Shown here: positions 1-7,549 of the stretch, in pieces | Numbering within the stretch: the first letter of the stretch is position 1 | Layout: each line of letters starts with the position of its first letter | Source of the DNA: JAAFHN01 sp031421855 | GTDB lineage: Bacteria > Pseudomonadota > Gammaproteobacteria > Burkholderiales > Burkholderiaceae_C | Assembly: GCA_031421855.1 (NCBI GenBank) | Contig: JANOPN010000038.1 | Span: 1-35,074, forward strand | Direction: 5' to 3' | DNA: 35,074 bases | Position numbers and translations under genes: made by a program | The notes under the pieces: model-generated | Seen by the model: the letters and a program-made list of their open reading frames with translations, nothing else | What the model was told of the DNA's origin: nothing | Database searches by the model: none

Positions 1-1
1 C

Positions 2-1480
2 GATGAGTGGGTGATTGAGTTTCCAACCGTTGTGGTGGATCGCTACGAGGTTTACCAACGAGATGCTGCGGGCGTTTGGCAGGTGGCGGTTGCGGGGGAC
101 AGGGTGGCCCACACGCAGTGGCCGCTTGATTCGCTTCGGCCACAGTTTGCGCTGAAATTCCCCCGCGCCGGGACGCACGATGTGCTGATTCGGGTCGTCC
201 ACAAAATGCCCAGCAGCTTTCGGCCGTTGATTTTGAAACGATCAGCTGCGCAGCAAAGCGACAGCGACCACATGCTGTGGACGGGCCTGCTGATGGGTGT
301 GGTGTTCGCCTTGATCTTGAGCTGCGCGCAAATGAGCTTCGCCTACCGAGACCTGACCTACGCGTGGTACGCGGGGTACTTGTTGTTCACGGTCATGGCC
401 GCGTTGAGCTACTCGGGCGTGGCGCACCGCATGCTTTGGCCCGCCGCCGACACGTTTTCCAGCTCGGCCATCGTCATCGGGGTGATGGCTGCGTTTGCGT
501 TCAATTTGCAGTTCAGCCGATCCATGTTCGGCGCGCTCCAGGGTCGGGCCTATCACCTTGTGGCCAATGGCCTCATCGGCGCATGCGTGGTGTATTTGGT
601 CATCACTGTTTTGACGGTCAAATTCGCGCCTTTGGTGCAGATTTTTCAAGCCTTAACCGCATCGGTTTTTGCGTTCATCATCTACAGCGCTTTGAGCGCG
701 TGGCGCAAAGGTGTCAGGTTTGGCGGCTATTGGCTCATGGTCTATGTGCCGTATTTGCTGGGTGTAGCGGCCACGCTGGCCGACAGCAGCGGCCTGTATG
801 CCATGTCGTGGATACCCGCCGAGTCACCGATCGCACTGGCCATCTTGGAGGCTGTGGCCATGATGTTGTGCATCAATGCATACAGCCGCTTGCGCCACGC
901 CCAGGCCGTGCAAGCCCAAGTCGCTGCACAGCACGACCCACTGACTGGCTTTCTCAACGCGGCAAACTTCGCCGCCCAAGCCGCCAAACTGTGGAACAAC
1001 ACGCCGCCGGGTAAGCGCCACATCGCCGTACTGCACATCCAAGTCGAGGAGGCCGAGATTCGCCCACTGATGCCACTAGATGCCGAAGCCCTCATGGCCC
1101 GCAGCGTGCGCGTGGTGCGCGCCAGCACCCGTGAGTTTGACGCGGTGGGTCGCACCGGGCCGACCCGTTTGGGCGTGGTCATGGCCGACGTGGCAAACGG
1201 TGAAGCGCTCAACGGACGGCTCCAGCGCATGGTGGCGCTGGGGCTCATGCGCGAGTCCATCGACCCGAGAAACGCCCCCGTGCGACTGCGCATCAGCGTC
1301 GGCCAACGCCACGAGTTTGCAGGCGGCTTTGACGCCCTTGAAGCCGCGCTGCGACACCTGAGCCAAACGCCTGACACAACAGGCCGCAGCATCGCACACC
1401 TCGGTGTTGTCGTCCCCGTCACACGCATTGGCAACTCACAGCCTTACGACACCACCCAATTGGCCGATGCCGCACCTTGA
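2..1480 (+). CDS. 7TMR-DISM membrane sensor with degenerate GGDEF domain (5' partial)
   Basis: The reading frame is open to the left edge of the window, so the N-terminus is missing. What remains starts within a probable extracytoplasmic sensory region, followed by about seven hydrophobic segments (roughly residues 88-300 counted from the GTG at 11), the layout of 7TMR-DISM receptors. The C-terminal part begins with DPLTGFLN near residue 309, the usual opening of a GGDEF diguanylate cyclase domain. Where the GGDEF signature should be, near residue 380, the protein reads GRTGPTRLG, so the catalytic residues that bind metal and the GTP base are absent. It is therefore probably not an active cyclase; it may bind a nucleotide or only transmit a signal. 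It converges on the next gene with 19 bp between the stop codons. The fold assignment is fairly sure, the signal unknown. Confidence 0.8.
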   Translation, partial: DEWVIEFPTVVVDRYEVYQRDAAGVWQVAVAGDRVAHTQWPLDSLRPQFALKFPRAGTHDVLIRVVHKMPSSFRPLILKRSAAQQSDSDHMLWTGLLMGVVFALILSCAQMSFAYRDLTYAWYAGYLLFTVMAALSYSGVAHRMLWPAADTFSSSAIVIGVMAAFAFNLQFSRSMFGALQGRAYHLVANGLIGACVVYLVITVLTVKFAPLVQIFQALTASVFAFIIYSALSAWRKGVRFGGYWLMVYVPYLLGVAATLADSSGLYAMSWIPAESPIALAILEAVAMMLCINAYSRLRHAQAVQAQVAAQHDPLTGFLNAANFAAQAAKLWNNTPPGKRHIAVLHIQVEEAEIRPLMPLDAEALMARSVRVVRASTREFDAVGRTGPTRLGVVMADVANGEALNGRLQRMVALGLMRESIDPRNAPVRLRISVGQRHEFAGGFDALEAALRHLSQTPDTTGRSIAHLGVVVPVTRIGNSQPYDTTQLADAAP

Positions 1481-1499
1481 GCATTGGTTGGCAGCGTGA

Positions 1500-2489
1500 C
1501 TATTTTTTACTGAGATCGCGATACGCTGCAGGCACATTCAGGCCGGGGTGAACCCAGCCAAACAAGGCATAGCCGCCAAATTCAGGCATGGTGGTTTGCG
1601 CAACGGTTTGCTCCAGATTCAAGCCCTTGTCGATAGCAGCCTGCACGTTCTTTTGTACGGTGGCCAAGTAGTCAATGTGCCATTTCATGTCTTCGCGGCT
1701 CATGGCAACACCGTGGCCGGGAATCACGCGGGCACCCGTCGGCAAAAACGCATGCACACGTTTGAGGGTGTCCAAGGTGGCAACCAAATGGCCATCGAGT
1801 AACCAAGGCAACGCGGGCTTTGCAGCGATGATTGGGTTGCCCGCCCACATCACCTTGGATTGCGGCTCCCACACCCAAAGGTCACCGCCCGTTTGTGCGA
1901 AGCCAAAGTCGATCACATCCACGACTTTGCCGCCCAAATCGAGCGACACCGTGGCCCTGGGTGCAACCAAAATGTCGCCCGTTCGTGCCTTGATCTCCTC
2001 GATGCCCCGGCCCGTGCCAAAATTTTTGACCATGAAAGCCTTGTCGTCACCCAAATGTTTGTCAATGTAGGTGCGCGTGTTGGCGTGCTGAACAATGCGG
2101 GTGGATTTGGGCATGAACATGTTGCCAAATGAGTGGTCGCCATGCGCGCTGGTGTTCACCGCATACATCAGCGGCTTGCCGCCAAGTTTGCTGCTCAGGT
2201 CTTGCACCTGCTGGTTCATGCGCTTGTTGAGCATGGTCTCAATGAGCAGCGCACCCTTGCTGCTCACAATCAGCCCGCCACTGGTGGCCGCAGCGCCGCC
2301 CTTGGCATTGAGTTCGCGGGCATCGCTGGCGTAATAGGCGAACACACCATCAGCTAACTTCTCGCTTTGCATTTGAACCTTGTTGCCATCCCAAATGGGT
2401 TCCGCAGCGACAGAGGCACCCCAAGCCAAACCCAGCGCAGCTGAAAGCAGCAGGGGGACGAGCGTTTTTTGAATTTGAGTTCGGTACAT
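1500..2489 (-). CDS. Secreted metallo-beta-lactamase-fold protein with altered metal ligands
   Basis: I chose the ATG at 2489 rather than the upstream TTG at 2507, because it gives a clean signal peptide (MYRTQIQKTLVPLLLSAALG, cleavage near VAA/EP) with a weak purine-rich site in front. The mature protein has the metallo-beta-lactamase fold signature near residues 114-119, but the usual HxHxDH reads S-A-H-G-D-H, so the first histidine is serine. Further on, the expected histidine ligand is Gln199 (FAQTGGD) and the bridging aspartate is Asn218 (WAGNP). His116, Asp118, His119 and His259 (IPGHG) remain. It may bind one metal, a different metal, or none. Related periplasmic proteins with an AGNP/TGNP variant occur, as far as I recall, near sulfur-oxidation or quinoprotein genes, but nothing here confirms that role. 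A divergent LysR gene probably regulates it. Confidence 0.82.
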   Translation of the reverse strand: MYRTQIQKTLVPLLLSAALGLAWGASVAAEPIWDGNKVQMQSEKLADGVFAYYASDARELNAKGGAAATSGGLIVSSKGALLIETMLNKRMNQQVQDLSSKLGGKPLMYAVNTSAHGDHSFGNMFMPKSTRIVQHANTRTYIDKHLGDDKAFMVKNFGTGRGIEEIKARTGDILVAPRATVSLDLGGKVVDVIDFGFAQTGGDLWVWEPQSKVMWAGNPIIAAKPALPWLLDGHLVATLDTLKRVHAFLPTGARVIPGHGVAMSREDMKWHIDYLATVQKNVQAAIDKGLNLEQTVAQTTMPEFGGYALFGWVHPGLNVPAAYRDLSKK

Positions 2490-2536
2490 GGCGAGAATCT
2501 TTCTCAAAGTTGTAAAACTGAAGGTTAGTCCCTACA

Positions 2537-2559
2537 TTTGAACAAGTAAATTCGTCAAA
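2537..2559. promoter_or_regulatory. Candidate LysR operator in a divergent promoter region
   Basis: TTTGA at 2537-2541 and TCAAA at 2555-2559 form an inverted repeat with 13 bases between, inside the 111-bp gap between the divergent metallo-beta-lactamase and LysR genes. The layout resembles a LysR recognition site, and LysR proteins commonly control a divergent neighbour. A five-base arm can occur by chance in AT-rich DNA. Confidence 0.3.
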
Positions 2560-2600
2560 AATGCAAATTCAACTTGCACAAACGCACAGAATTCACATCA

Positions 2601-3518
2601 ATGACCGACCTGAATGACTTGATTTATGTCGCCGCAGTCACCGAGACGGGCTCGCTTTCGGCAGCGGCACGCAAACTCCATGTCAACCACGCCACCGTTT
2701 TCAGGCGCATAGCCCAAATCGAAACCAACCTAGGCGTGCGTTTGTTTGAGCGCGACGCAGGTCGCTACGTGGCGACAGCGGCTGGCGAAGAGCTGGCCGG
2801 CGCTGGGGCTGCCATCGAGCAAACGGCGCAGCACTCATTGCTCAAGGTGGCAGGGCGCGATTTGCGGCCGCGCGGCGTGGTGCGCATCACCACCACCGAC
2901 AGCATCGCCACGACGCTACTCAACCCAGTCCTGGCGCTGTGCCGAGTCCTCAACCCCCACATCGTGTTGCACATCGACATTGACAACGCCATGCTGGATT
3001 TGGCCAAACGCGATGCCGACATTGCCGTGCGTCCAACCCTGCGCCCGCCTGAGTACTTGGTGGGCAAGCGAATTGCGCCGCTGGCGTTTGCGGTGTACGG
3101 GGCGGCTCAATACCTGGAGAACACCGCGACGGCAGCCACCCTGTCGGAGCACCAATGGATCGGCTTGGGTGAATCGCAGGAACGCCACCGCACCATGCTG
3201 TGGCTTCAAAAAATCATTCCGATTGAACAAATCGGCTTGCGAATCGAGGGCTTTGATGGCGTAGCGCGGGCGTGTGCCAACGGGCTGGGCCTTGCTGTTT
3301 TGCCGTGTTTTCTCGGAGACAGCCTGCCGCCGTTGCGCCGCATGCAAGACCCCCTGCCCGATGTCGCGTCTGAACTCTGGGTGCTGACCCATCCCGATCT
3401 GCGCAAAACAGCCCGCATCCATACCGTGTTTCAGTTGCTGCACCAAGAGCTGGGAGCACGTGCGAAAGCGTTGCAAGGAACAGAGCCACCGGGTGGCGCG
3501 TCGTCACCCAAGTCGTGA
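2601..3518 (+). CDS. LysR-family transcriptional regulator
   Basis: This 305-residue protein has an N-terminal winged helix-turn-helix (residues about 1-60, LSAAARKLHVNHATVFRRIA then the LGVRLFER turn) and a C-terminal substrate-binding-like effector domain. The ATG at 2601 starts the protein at the normal LysR position (MTDLNDLIYVAAV); a TTG at 2574 would add nine residues that do not look like family sequence. It is transcribed away from the secreted metallo-beta-lactamase-fold gene and probably controls it. Its 3' end overlaps the end of the convergent dadA-like gene by 15 bp. The effector is not evident. Confidence 0.9.
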   Translation: MTDLNDLIYVAAVTETGSLSAAARKLHVNHATVFRRIAQIETNLGVRLFERDAGRYVATAAGEELAGAGAAIEQTAQHSLLKVAGRDLRPRGVVRITTTDSIATTLLNPVLALCRVLNPHIVLHIDIDNAMLDLAKRDADIAVRPTLRPPEYLVGKRIAPLAFAVYGAAQYLENTATAATLSEHQWIGLGESQERHRTMLWLQKIIPIEQIGLRIEGFDGVARACANGLGLAVLPCFLGDSLPPLRRMQDPLPDVASELWVLTHPDLRKTARIHTVFQLLHQELGARAKALQGTEPPGGASSPKS

Positions 3519-4790
3519 GGACGAAGGCGCATACCCAGTGAAGGCGGTGTCAACCACACTGCCCACCATGTCTGCGGTGACAGCGCAAAGCGTCCACCCC
3601 AAGTGCCCATGCCCGGTGTTGTAGAACACGTTTGCCGCCCGGCCCCGGCCAACGCGCGGCATCATGTTGGGCATCATCGGGCGCAGGCCGGCCCACGGCA
3701 CAACTTGACGGGTGTTGATGCCGGGGAAGCACTGGTTCACCCAAGCAATCAAGGGGCGGATGCGGTCGGCGCGGATGTCCTTGTTATACCCATTGAACTC
3801 AGCCGTACCGGCGACGCGAAAACGGTCAACGCCCAACCGACTGGTGACAAGCTTGGTCTCGTCGTCCAACAGGCTCACAACAGGCGCAGCCGCCTGGCTT
3901 GGTGCGTCTGGCAAATTCACGGTGATGGAATAACCCTTCACCGGATAGATGTTGACCCGGTCGCCCAGTTGGGCAGCAAAGCTGCGGCTCTCGACGCCAG
4001 CACACACTACCAAGCCGTCAAACTGGTGGGTCGTGTGGCCGTCACCGGCAGCCACAGTGACCTCAGCCTTCGTGCCATCGCTGTGCAGGGTTAGCACGTC
4101 CTGGCCGTACAAGCACTGCACGCCCAATCGTTCAGCCGCTTTGGCCATGCCCGTGGTGAACTTATGGATGTCGCCAGTGGAGTCGCTCTCAGTGAAGTAG
4201 CCGCCGTAATAATCACCTGCCAGCGTGGGCTCAATCGCTTTCATTTCACTGGGGGTCACGGCCCGGCGCGACAAGCCGCCTTGCGCCAGCATTTTGCTGA
4301 CCTGTCCGGCGTGGTCAAAGCCCTTTTTTTCGCGATAAATGTGCAAGATGCCTTCTTTTTTGAGGTCAAAGTCCACCCCTTCGGCCTGCGCCCAAGCAAA
4401 CAAATGCTCGCGTGCCGCAATCGCCAGGCGCGCCGACTCCACCGTGTTGCGCTCGTAGTTCGGGATGTTGCCGATGAACTCCACAAACCAGCTCAGCTTG
4501 TGCCAGCTCGGCTTGGGGTTGACGAGAAGCGGTGCGTCGCTTTTGAGCATCCACTTCAACCCCTTGAGGATGGTGGACGTGTGGTTCCACACCTCGGCGT
4601 TTGAGGCCGACAACTGCCCGCCGTTGGCAAACGATGTTTCCATCGCGGCGTAGCGGTTTTTCTCAAACAAAGTGACGGCAAAGCCGCGTTGGGCCAAGGC
4701 GTAAGCCGTGGTGACTCCCGTGATGCCGCCGCCAATGACCGCGATTGATGCAGCGCCTGATACAGCGGTTGATGCTGAGGATGATTTCAT
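3504..4790 (-). CDS. dadA: DadA-type FAD-dependent D-amino acid dehydrogenase (possible glycine oxidation)
   Basis: A 428-residue flavoprotein of the DAO/DadA family. The dinucleotide-binding motif VIGGGITG is at residues 18-25, the usual DadA sequences follow (ETSFANGGQLSASNAEVWNH near 51-70), and the C-terminal FAD contact region NTGHGHLGWT is intact. The length fits DadA, which oxidises D-amino acids to 2-oxo acids and ammonia and passes electrons to the respiratory chain. A tandem glycine riboswitch lies upstream on the same strand, so glycine itself may be a substrate or the gene may belong to glycine catabolism. This is inferred from regulation, not from active-site residues. A 104-bp repeat (4826-4929) sits between the riboswitch and the ATG, only 35 bp before it. 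The 3' end overlaps the convergent LysR gene. Confidence 0.88.
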   Translation of the reverse strand: MKSSSASTAVSGAASIAVIGGGITGVTTAYALAQRGFAVTLFEKNRYAAMETSFANGGQLSASNAEVWNHTSTILKGLKWMLKSDAPLLVNPKPSWHKLSWFVEFIGNIPNYERNTVESARLAIAAREHLFAWAQAEGVDFDLKKEGILHIYREKKGFDHAGQVSKMLAQGGLSRRAVTPSEMKAIEPTLAGDYYGGYFTESDSTGDIHKFTTGMAKAAERLGVQCLYGQDVLTLHSDGTKAEVTVAAGDGHTTHQFDGLVVCAGVESRSFAAQLGDRVNIYPVKGYSITVNLPDAPSQAAAPVVSLLDDETKLVTSRLGVDRFRVAGTAEFNGYNKDIRADRIRPLIAWVNQCFPGINTRQVVPWAGLRPMMPNMMPRVGRGRAANVFYNTGHGHLGWTLCAVTADMVGSVVDTAFTGYAPSSSRLG

Positions 4791-4825
4791 GATTCAGATA
4801 TCCAAACAAGTCAGGGTGTTCTGAG

Positions 4826-4929
4826 TAGGACTTACCCAAAATTGTCCCAACAAGGCGCAGCGACGAAGACAGTGCTGACAGCACGGCTAGGCGTTGCAAC
4901 GCCGCCGGGGCGGTTTTGCGTAAGTCCTA
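4826..4929 (+). repeat. Repeat A copy 1 (MITE-like, 104 bp)
   Basis: The ends read TAGGACTTAC and GTAAGTCCTA, and the whole element is near-palindromic with a central hairpin (AGTGC TGACA GCAC). Four copies of the same length and orientation lie in this window. This copy is flanked at both ends by TA, and it differs most in its interior from the others, so it may be older. It lies inside the untranslated leader of dadA, between the riboswitch and the start codon. Confidence 0.9.
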
Positions 4930-4974
4930 CAGAGAACAAAAAACACGCGCGCGCACCATGCGCGGCATGCACCC

Positions 4975-5170
4975 CCTCTGTTTGGAACCTGAGAGATTCG
5001 CGGCCCATCAAACGCGATGCAACCACTTGCTCCTGCGGTGTGTCGGGTGACAAAGTCCAACAACTCTTCAGAGATCAACGACTCAAACCGGTCCTTTTGC
5101 CTGAGAGTTTCCGGGGTGGTTGCTCCTTCGGCGCAAAGCGGCACTGCAAGGCTGCTTTGTCTCTCCCGAT
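4975..5170 (-). ncRNA. Tandem glycine riboswitch (two aptamers)
   Basis: Read on the minus strand, the first aptamer (about 5168 to 5093) carries the glycine-riboswitch landmarks in order: GGGAGAG, then GCCGAAGGAGCAA, then ACTCTCAGGCAAAAGGACCG. The second aptamer (about 5082 to 4976) shows a more diverged set: CTCTGAAGAG, ACCGCAGGAGCAAG, ATCTCTCAGGTTCC and CAGAGGGG. Two aptamers in a row with a short linker are the usual cooperative arrangement. The downstream gene is the dadA-like dehydrogenase at 4790. Glycine riboswitches commonly turn on genes for glycine breakdown or export, which agrees with an amino-acid oxidising enzyme. Aptamer borders are approximate. Confidence 0.92.
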
Positions 5171-5201
5171 CTGAATTTCAAGAAGCCATGACTATGCCAG
5201 A

Positions 5202-5305
5202 AAAGTTTGACACAAAATTGTCCCAGCAAGGCGCAGCGACGACGACAGTGCGAACAGCACGGCTAGGAGCTGCAACCCCGCTGGGGCAGTTTTGCGTAAG
5301 TCCTA
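5202..5305 (+). repeat. Repeat A copy 2 (MITE-like, left end eroded)
   Basis: Same 104-bp element as at 4826-4929. The right end TTTTGCGTAAGTCCTA is intact, but the first eleven or so bases at the left have diverged (AAAGTTTGACACAAAATTG). It lies between the Bug receptor gene and the glycine riboswitch, so it falls where the dadA promoter would be expected. Confidence 0.85.
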
Positions 5306-5330
5306 ACCAGAAAACTCGCTGAGCACGCCA

Positions 5331-6320
5331 TCACTGAGGTTGCAGCTTGATCGACTTGGCAATCGCCGCGCCCGTAGCCGCCTCTTTTTTGTAAAAAGCA
5401 TCCAACTGCACCAGGCTCATGGGCTCGGCCACTGTGCTGCCAGCCGTCTCGATGACTTTGCGAATATCGGGGTTACCCAAGGCCGCGTAGGCCGCTTTGT
5501 GCAAAGTGGTCATTTGGGCATCGGGTGTTTTAGCGGTCGCTTGAATGCCGATCCAGATGCTGAATTGGAAGTCTTCAAATCCCTTGGTGGCACTTGCCAA
5601 TGGCAGCTTGGGTAGGCGAGCCAAGGGCTGGCTGGACGCAACAGCCAGCGCTTTGATTTGACCGCCATCAATCGCCCCCAACACCGGGCCCACCAGCGGA
5701 ACGACTGCGAAGTCGATCACGCCGCCCATCAAGTCCTTGAGATAGGGCGCCAAGCCGTTGTAGGGCGCGTGAAGACCTTGAGCCCCCGCCGTTTGAAGCG
5801 CCTTTTCTGCCATCAGGTGATACAACGAACCAATGCCTGTGGAGCCAAAGCTCAGTGGCTTGTCCGACTTCTTAGCCAGCGCCACGAACTCCTCAAGCGT
5901 GTTCGCTGGCAAATTTTTTCTCACCACGATCGCGATTGGCGTGTGCCCCACCAAAGCCGCTAGGCGCATGTCTTCTGGCTTGTTTTTGGCCGCAGCAACC
6001 CCAAGCGGCGTGTAGATCAGCTCCAGCGGCGACCCCGCCAAAATGGTGTGACCGTCAGCTTGGGCGTTGGCAGCCTTGAGGGCGCCCAAGGAGCCACCCA
6101 CCCCCACGACGTTTTCAACAATGACGGGCTGACCCAACACCTCAGCCATGCCTTTTGCAACCGCGCGCCCCAACACATCCGAGCCGCCGCCCGGCGGAAA
6201 GGCCACGATCATGTTCAACGGCTTTGACGGAAAAGTTTGTGCAGCAACCGAAGCAGCCCAAACAAGGCCGGCAAACAGCGCGCTGCAATGACCCAAAAAT
6301 GCACGGGGCGTAGAGGACAT
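5331..6320 (-). CDS. Bug/TctC-family tripartite tricarboxylate-type receptor
   Basis: A periplasmic solute-binding protein of the Bug (TctC) family, about 329 residues. The ATG at 6320 has a GGAG ribosome site eight bases ahead and gives a signal peptide ending VAAQ near residue 28; the more upstream TTG is less likely. The mature protein begins FPSKPLNMIVAFPPGGGSDVLGR, the typical ligand-loop start of the family, followed by GKPVIVEN-like and SFGSTGIGSLYHL segments. These proteins bind carboxylates or amides for TctAB permeases or for signalling; no permease gene is adjacent, as is usual for orphan Bug genes in Burkholderiales. A divergent LysR gene 126 bp away probably regulates it. The ligand cannot be read from the sequence. 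Confidence 0.9.
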   Translation of the reverse strand: MSSTPRAFLGHCSALFAGLVWAASVAAQTFPSKPLNMIVAFPPGGGSDVLGRAVAKGMAEVLGQPVIVENVVGVGGSLGALKAANAQADGHTILAGSPLELIYTPLGVAAAKNKPEDMRLAALVGHTPIAIVVRKNLPANTLEEFVALAKKSDKPLSFGSTGIGSLYHLMAEKALQTAGAQGLHAPYNGLAPYLKDLMGGVIDFAVVPLVGPVLGAIDGGQIKALAVASSQPLARLPKLPLASATKGFEDFQFSIWIGIQATAKTPDAQMTTLHKAAYAALGNPDIRKVIETAGSTVAEPMSLVQLDAFYKKEAATGAAIAKSIKLQPQ

Positions 6321-6401
6321 GGTGGACTCCAAAAAAAGCGGATCAGCTAATACTAGACGCGGGAAAACAATGTGTCCAATGACTTATTCTCGTGGTTATC
6401 A

Positions 6402-6420
6402 TTCATTTTCCTCAAATGAA
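6402..6420. promoter_or_regulatory. Candidate LysR operator palindrome
   Basis: TTCATTT and AAATGAA form a perfect seven-base inverted repeat with a five-base spacer, in the 126-bp region between the divergent Bug receptor and LysR genes. The 19-bp length and position fit a LysR binding site controlling both promoters. Confidence 0.45.
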
Positions 6421-6446
6421 ATCATCGCTTTGCAGGACCGTCACCG

Positions 6447-7346
6447 ATGAACATCAAACATCTGGAACACTTGCTGGCCTTGGCGGAAACGGGCTCATTC
6501 AGCCGTGCGGCCGAGAAGCTCTTCATCACCCAGTCAGCCCTCAGCCGAAGCATCCAAAGCCTCGAATCAGACCTGGGATCCCGGGTGCTGGATCGCATCG
6601 GCAAACGAAACGAGCTCACCCCACTGGGCCGCGATGTCGTCGCTCGCGCCCGCCACATCGTGCGCGATGCAGCCGAGTTGCGCCACAGCGCGAAATTGCT
6701 TCAACAAGGCGGCAAAGGCTCGGTCAGCGTGGGGCTGGGCTCAGGACCGGGCGCGCTGCTCGCTGTCCCGCTGATGTGTGCGGCTGCCGAACACCACCCC
6801 GGCATGCAAATTGCCATCACCCGTGGCTCCACCGAACTGCAGATTCAACAACTGCGAAGCCGCCAACTAGACGCCATGGTGGTGGACATTCGCCGCGTCA
6901 CGCCAGCCACCGACTTGAACATCGAGACATTGGGCGAAATCCGCGCAGGCTTCATTGTCAAAGCCGACCACCCGTTAGCAGCAAAGCCATCGGTTAGCTT
7001 TCAAGACATCACCCAATACCCAGTTGCATCCACACCCCTATCGGACGAAGTGGCGCGCTTGCTGGTTGAGCAATACGGCGTGCTTGCCAACCCAACCGCC
7101 ATGGTGACCCTGAGATCAGAAGACGTGGCCAGTCTGTTGGCAGTCGTGGCACAAACCCACGCAATCTACCTGGGCGTGATTGCCGCAGCCAAGGCGGGCT
7201 TGCAAGACCGCACGCTGGCCGAATTGCCCCTCAAGCCCAAAATGAAAGCAACCGCACGCTTCGCCTACGTCACCCTCGCCGGACGAACCGAAGCCCCCGT
7301 GATGGCCTGGTTTCGCAGCTTCGTGCAAGCCAATTTGCGCGATTGA
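6447..7346 (+). CDS. LysR-family transcriptional regulator
   Basis: A 299-residue LysR regulator. The N-terminal helix-turn-helix is typical (MNIKHLEHLLALAETGSFSRAAEKLFITQSALSRSI, then LGSRVLDRIGKRNELTPLG), and residues from about 90 onward form the effector-binding domain. Divergent orientation and a palindrome in the shared intergenic region suggest that it controls the Bug receptor gene and itself. The inducer is unknown, probably the Bug ligand or a product of it. Confidence 0.93.
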   Translation: MNIKHLEHLLALAETGSFSRAAEKLFITQSALSRSIQSLESDLGSRVLDRIGKRNELTPLGRDVVARARHIVRDAAELRHSAKLLQQGGKGSVSVGLGSGPGALLAVPLMCAAAEHHPGMQIAITRGSTELQIQQLRSRQLDAMVVDIRRVTPATDLNIETLGEIRAGFIVKADHPLAAKPSVSFQDITQYPVASTPLSDEVARLLVEQYGVLANPTAMVTLRSEDVASLLAVVAQTHAIYLGVIAAAKAGLQDRTLAELPLKPKMKATARFAYVTLAGRTEAPVMAWFRSFVQANLRD

Positions 7347-7467
7347 ACCAGTCTTGACTACAGCGCACGACGCTCGACATGAGGGTGAGTGATGGGCCAA
7401 TGCTGCACGCCCCCTACAAAAATGGGTGCATTGTCCCCGTCGCCACCAACTCAAATGGGCGAGCAAT

Positions 7468-7520
7468 TACTATTAAAATAGTAGCAACAAACCCAATGAA
7501 TTCGGTGACCAAGTGCCAAA
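7468..7520 (+). repeat. Repeat B copy 1
   Basis: A perfect 16-bp palindrome (TACTATT AA AATAGTA, 7468-7483) runs into the shared core TAGCAACAAACCCAATGAAT, then TCGGTGACCAAGTGCC. The same core is found seven more times in the window. It lies about 30 bp beyond the stop codon of the minus-strand racemase-family gene, in a stretch (7347-7549) with no gene. Confidence 0.85.
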
Positions 7521-7549
7521 AGAACACCGAAAAATCGTCTGCATCGTCG

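Noticed and set aside
4842..5174. Plus-strand open frame across repeat A and the riboswitch
   Set aside because: It is explained fully by repeat and riboswitch sequence read on the wrong strand.
4826..5305. CRISPR-like array from the repeated 104-bp units
   Set aside because: Only two copies are close together, the units are long palindromes, and the sequence between them is a riboswitch rather than regular spacers.
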